Shown here: piece by piece, positions 62,822 through 64,000 of the stretch | Layout of the letters: each line of letters begins with the position of its first letter | Position numbering within the stretch: the stretch's first letter is position 1 | DNA from: an uncultured Clostridium sp. | GTDB lineage: Bacteria; Bacillota; Clostridia; Clostridiales; Clostridiaceae | Length of the DNA: 64,000 nt | Reading direction: 5' to 3' | Assembly (NCBI GenBank): GCA_934755305.1 | Contig: CAKVLD010000006.1 | Location: forward strand, 33,127-97,126 | The notes under the pieces: generated by a model | The model's database searches: none | What the model was told of the DNA's origin: nothing | What the model saw: the letters and a program-made list of their open reading frames with translations, nothing else | Program-made: the position numbers and the translations under genes

Positions 62822-62995
62822 ATGACTCTAGCTCAAAAACTTATAGATTTAGCTAATAACTTATCTGATGAAAAACTATCTGAAGTTATTGATTTTGCTG
62901 AATACTTAAAATCTAAAGAAGAAGCTGAAACAAAAAATTTAATTGATAATATAATGGACGATTATGATGAAGCTTTAAAGGAGTTAGCTAAATAA
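62822..62995 (+). CDS. Phd/DUF2281-like antitoxin
   Basis: 57 residues, MTLAQKLIDLANNLSDEKLS to DEALKELAK. Strong AAGGAGG site. The N-terminal part looks like the DNA-binding/dimer part of DUF2281-type antitoxins and the acidic C-terminal segment like the tail that blocks the toxin active site. Stop overlaps the doc start (TAATG). Antitoxin of the Fic-fold toxin. Confidence 0.72.
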   Translation: MTLAQKLIDLANNLSDEKLSEVIDFAEYLKSKEEAETKNLIDNIMDDYDEALKELAK

Positions 62996-63369
62996 TGAAA
63001 ACTCTTACTATTAACGATGTTTTATATATAAACAAACAGACTATAATTAAACATGGTGGAACACATGGAGTAAAAAACTTATCATTAATAGAAAGTTCTT
63101 TAAACTCTGGTCTTGCAACCTTTGATGGTATTGATTTATATCCATCTATTGAAGATAAAATTTCTATGATTTCTTATTCATTTATAAAAAATCATGGTTT
63201 TAATGATGGGAATAAAAGAGTTGGCTGTATTGTTCTATTAACGTTATGCTATAAAAATAATATAATTATCAAACCATCTCAAAAAGACTTGATTTGCCTA
63301 GGTCTTGGCGTAGCCGATGGCTCACTAAATAAAGATGATATAAAAAGTTTTATACAAAAAAATAAATAG
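62995..63369 (+). CDS. doc: Doc-type Fic-fold toxin
   Basis: 124 residues. Start LTINDVLYINKQTIIKHGGTHGVKN is typical for death-on-curing proteins; the active-site loop reads KNHGFNDGNKRVG (H-x-F-x-D-G-N-K-R). Doc kinases phosphorylate EF-Tu and halt translation. Length and gene order match phd-doc. It is convergent with the ABC-F gene, a shared terminator lying between. Confidence 0.92.
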   Translation: MKTLTINDVLYINKQTIIKHGGTHGVKNLSLIESSLNSGLATFDGIDLYPSIEDKISMISYSFIKNHGFNDGNKRVGCIVLLTLCYKNNIIIKPSQKDLICLGLGVADGSLNKDDIKSFIQKNK

Positions 63370-63406
63370 TACAAGATTTACTTTTTAATATTTCTTGTAC
63401 TATTTT
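63368..63406. terminator. Bidirectional terminator
   Basis: AGTACAAG pairs with CTTGTACT, 18-nt loop and T-run on the plus side; it serves doc and possibly the ABC-F gene. Confidence 0.75.
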
Positions 63407-63423
63407 TATATTTAAATTAATTA

Positions 63424-63473
63424 TCACACTAGTGTTACACTAATTTTAATGTCCACTCCTCACAGTTCCAAAT
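63424..63473 (-). repeat. Functional 3' end of the ABC-F gene (R0)
   Basis: The last codons W N C E E W T L K L V stop plus CACTAGTGTGA. This is the reference copy from which R1-R5 appear to derive. Its 17-bp block TCACACTAGTGTTACAC (plus strand, 63424-63440) is repeated exactly in R5. Confidence 0.75.
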
Positions 63474-64000
63474 GTCAGTAACTACATCTCTATAAAAATC
63501 TGGTTCATGTGATACAAGTAAAACAGAACCCTTATATTCTTTTATAGCTCTCTTAAGCTCATCTTTTGCATCTTGATCTAAGTGGTTAGTAGGCTCGTCT
63601 AAGATTAATATGTTAGTTTCATTATTTATAATCTTACATAATCTAACCTTAGCTGCTTCTCCTCCTGATAAAACCATTATTTTAGATTCTAATTGCTTAG
63701 TAGTTAATCCACATTTAGCAAGTGCTGCTCTTATTTCATATTGAGTATATGATGGGAACTCATTCCATACTTCTTCAATACAAGTATTTGTGTTTCCACT
63801 TCTATCTTCTTGTTCAAAATAACCTATATTTTGATAGTCTCCCTTTTCAACTTCTCCACTTAAAGGCTTAACTATACCTAATAAACTCTTAAGTAAAGTA
63901 GATTTTCCTAAACCATTAGCTCCTACTAAAGCTATCTTTTGGCCTCTCTCCATATAAAGATTTAATGGTTTTGTTAATGGCTTATCATAACCTATAACTA
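63435..64000 (-). CDS. ABC-F ATPase, C-terminal part (runs off the window)
   Basis: At least 188 residues of the second ABC domain; the frame stays open to the window edge. Walker A GANGLGKST, signature LSGGEAAKVRL, Walker B NILILDEPTNHLD and switch LLVSHE. ABC-F proteins have two ATPase domains and no membrane part; they act on the ribosome, in translation control or antibiotic protection. The subgroup cannot be decided from this half. Its 3' end is the site repeated through the cassette array. Confidence 0.92.
   Translation of the reverse strand, partial: VIGYDKPLTKPLNLYMERGQKIALVGANGLGKSTLLKSLLGIVKPLSGEVEKGDYQNIGYFEQEDRSGNTNTCIEEVWNEFPSYTQYEIRAALAKCGLTTKQLESKIMVLSGGEAAKVRLCKIINNETNILILDEPTNHLDQDAKDELKRAIKEYKGSVLLVSHEPDFYRDVVTDIWNCEEWTLKLV

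Noticed and set aside
59380..63473. Chromosomal integron with attC sites
   Set aside because: The separating elements are gene-derived repeats in one orientation with unit-specific terminators, not imperfect palindromes with R/L boxes, and no integron integrase is in view.

Overview
The window reads as a chromosomal segment of a low-GC (A+T-rich, UAA-preferring) member of Clostridium sensu stricto. The grounds are the MurT/GatD lipid II amidation pair, a clostridial ClpS-ClpA pair, an AprBA-type sulfate assimilation operon, a NEAT/Isd-type heme uptake locus and strong AGGAGG ribosome binding sites. The species cannot be named from the sequence alone. No rRNA, tRNA, CRISPR array, phage or recognisable insertion sequence was seen.

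Layout. 0-8.4 kb: a HIRAN-domain protein, a 45-residue acidic mini-protein, a large secreted pectinesterase/pectate lyase gene broken by two stops and two frameshifts (its GntR-type operators and a cre-like site remain), a beta-lactamase-fold protein lacking the catalytic serine, and a 6-phosphofructokinase. 8.9-17.5 kb: cell envelope genes (uppP, a membrane TPR protein with a degenerate transglutaminase-like partner, murT-gatD, a D-Ala-D-Ala carboxypeptidase) and a flavin reductase. 18-24.8 kb: an acyltransferase, a PhnD-PhnC-PhnE-PhnE type ABC importer, an AI-2E-family permease and a one-domain EamA protein. 25-29 kb: a compact minus-strand cassette of one small secreted peptide, three membrane proteins, an ABC ATPase and a membrane-anchored protein. 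30.8-39 kb: sulfate uptake, activation and APS reduction (sbp-cysTWA-aprAB-cysDN) behind a consensus promoter. 39-49.8 kb: a PPC-domain protein, an alpha/beta hydrolase, clpS-clpA, then the heme locus (two NEAT proteins and an IsdEF-like transporter with its ATPase) facing a divergent AraC-type regulator across three inverted repeats. 49.8-58.8 kb: SNF2 helicase, hybrid-sensor histidine kinase, a stretch of decayed coding relics, a CBM21 protein, a DUF819 permease and small hypotheticals.

58.75-63.44 kb is the most unusual part. Downstream of an ABC-F ATPase gene (its 3' end lies at 63435) sit five consecutive small units: phd-doc, an Rpn-type nuclease, a GrpB pseudogene, a small-protein locus, and a three-gene DUF3791/DUF3990 (ADP-ribosyltransferase-like) system. 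Each is separated from the next by a copy of the ABC-F gene's own last 10-13 codons, in the same orientation, usually followed by a unit-specific hairpin terminator. Several units also share a promoter block. This looks like serial acquisition of toxin-antitoxin-like cassettes at the 3' end of a gene, each arrival displacing the previous gene terminus. No recombinase is visible in the window.

Calls rest on reading motifs by eye. Family names are firm where catalytic motifs are quoted and tentative where stated.
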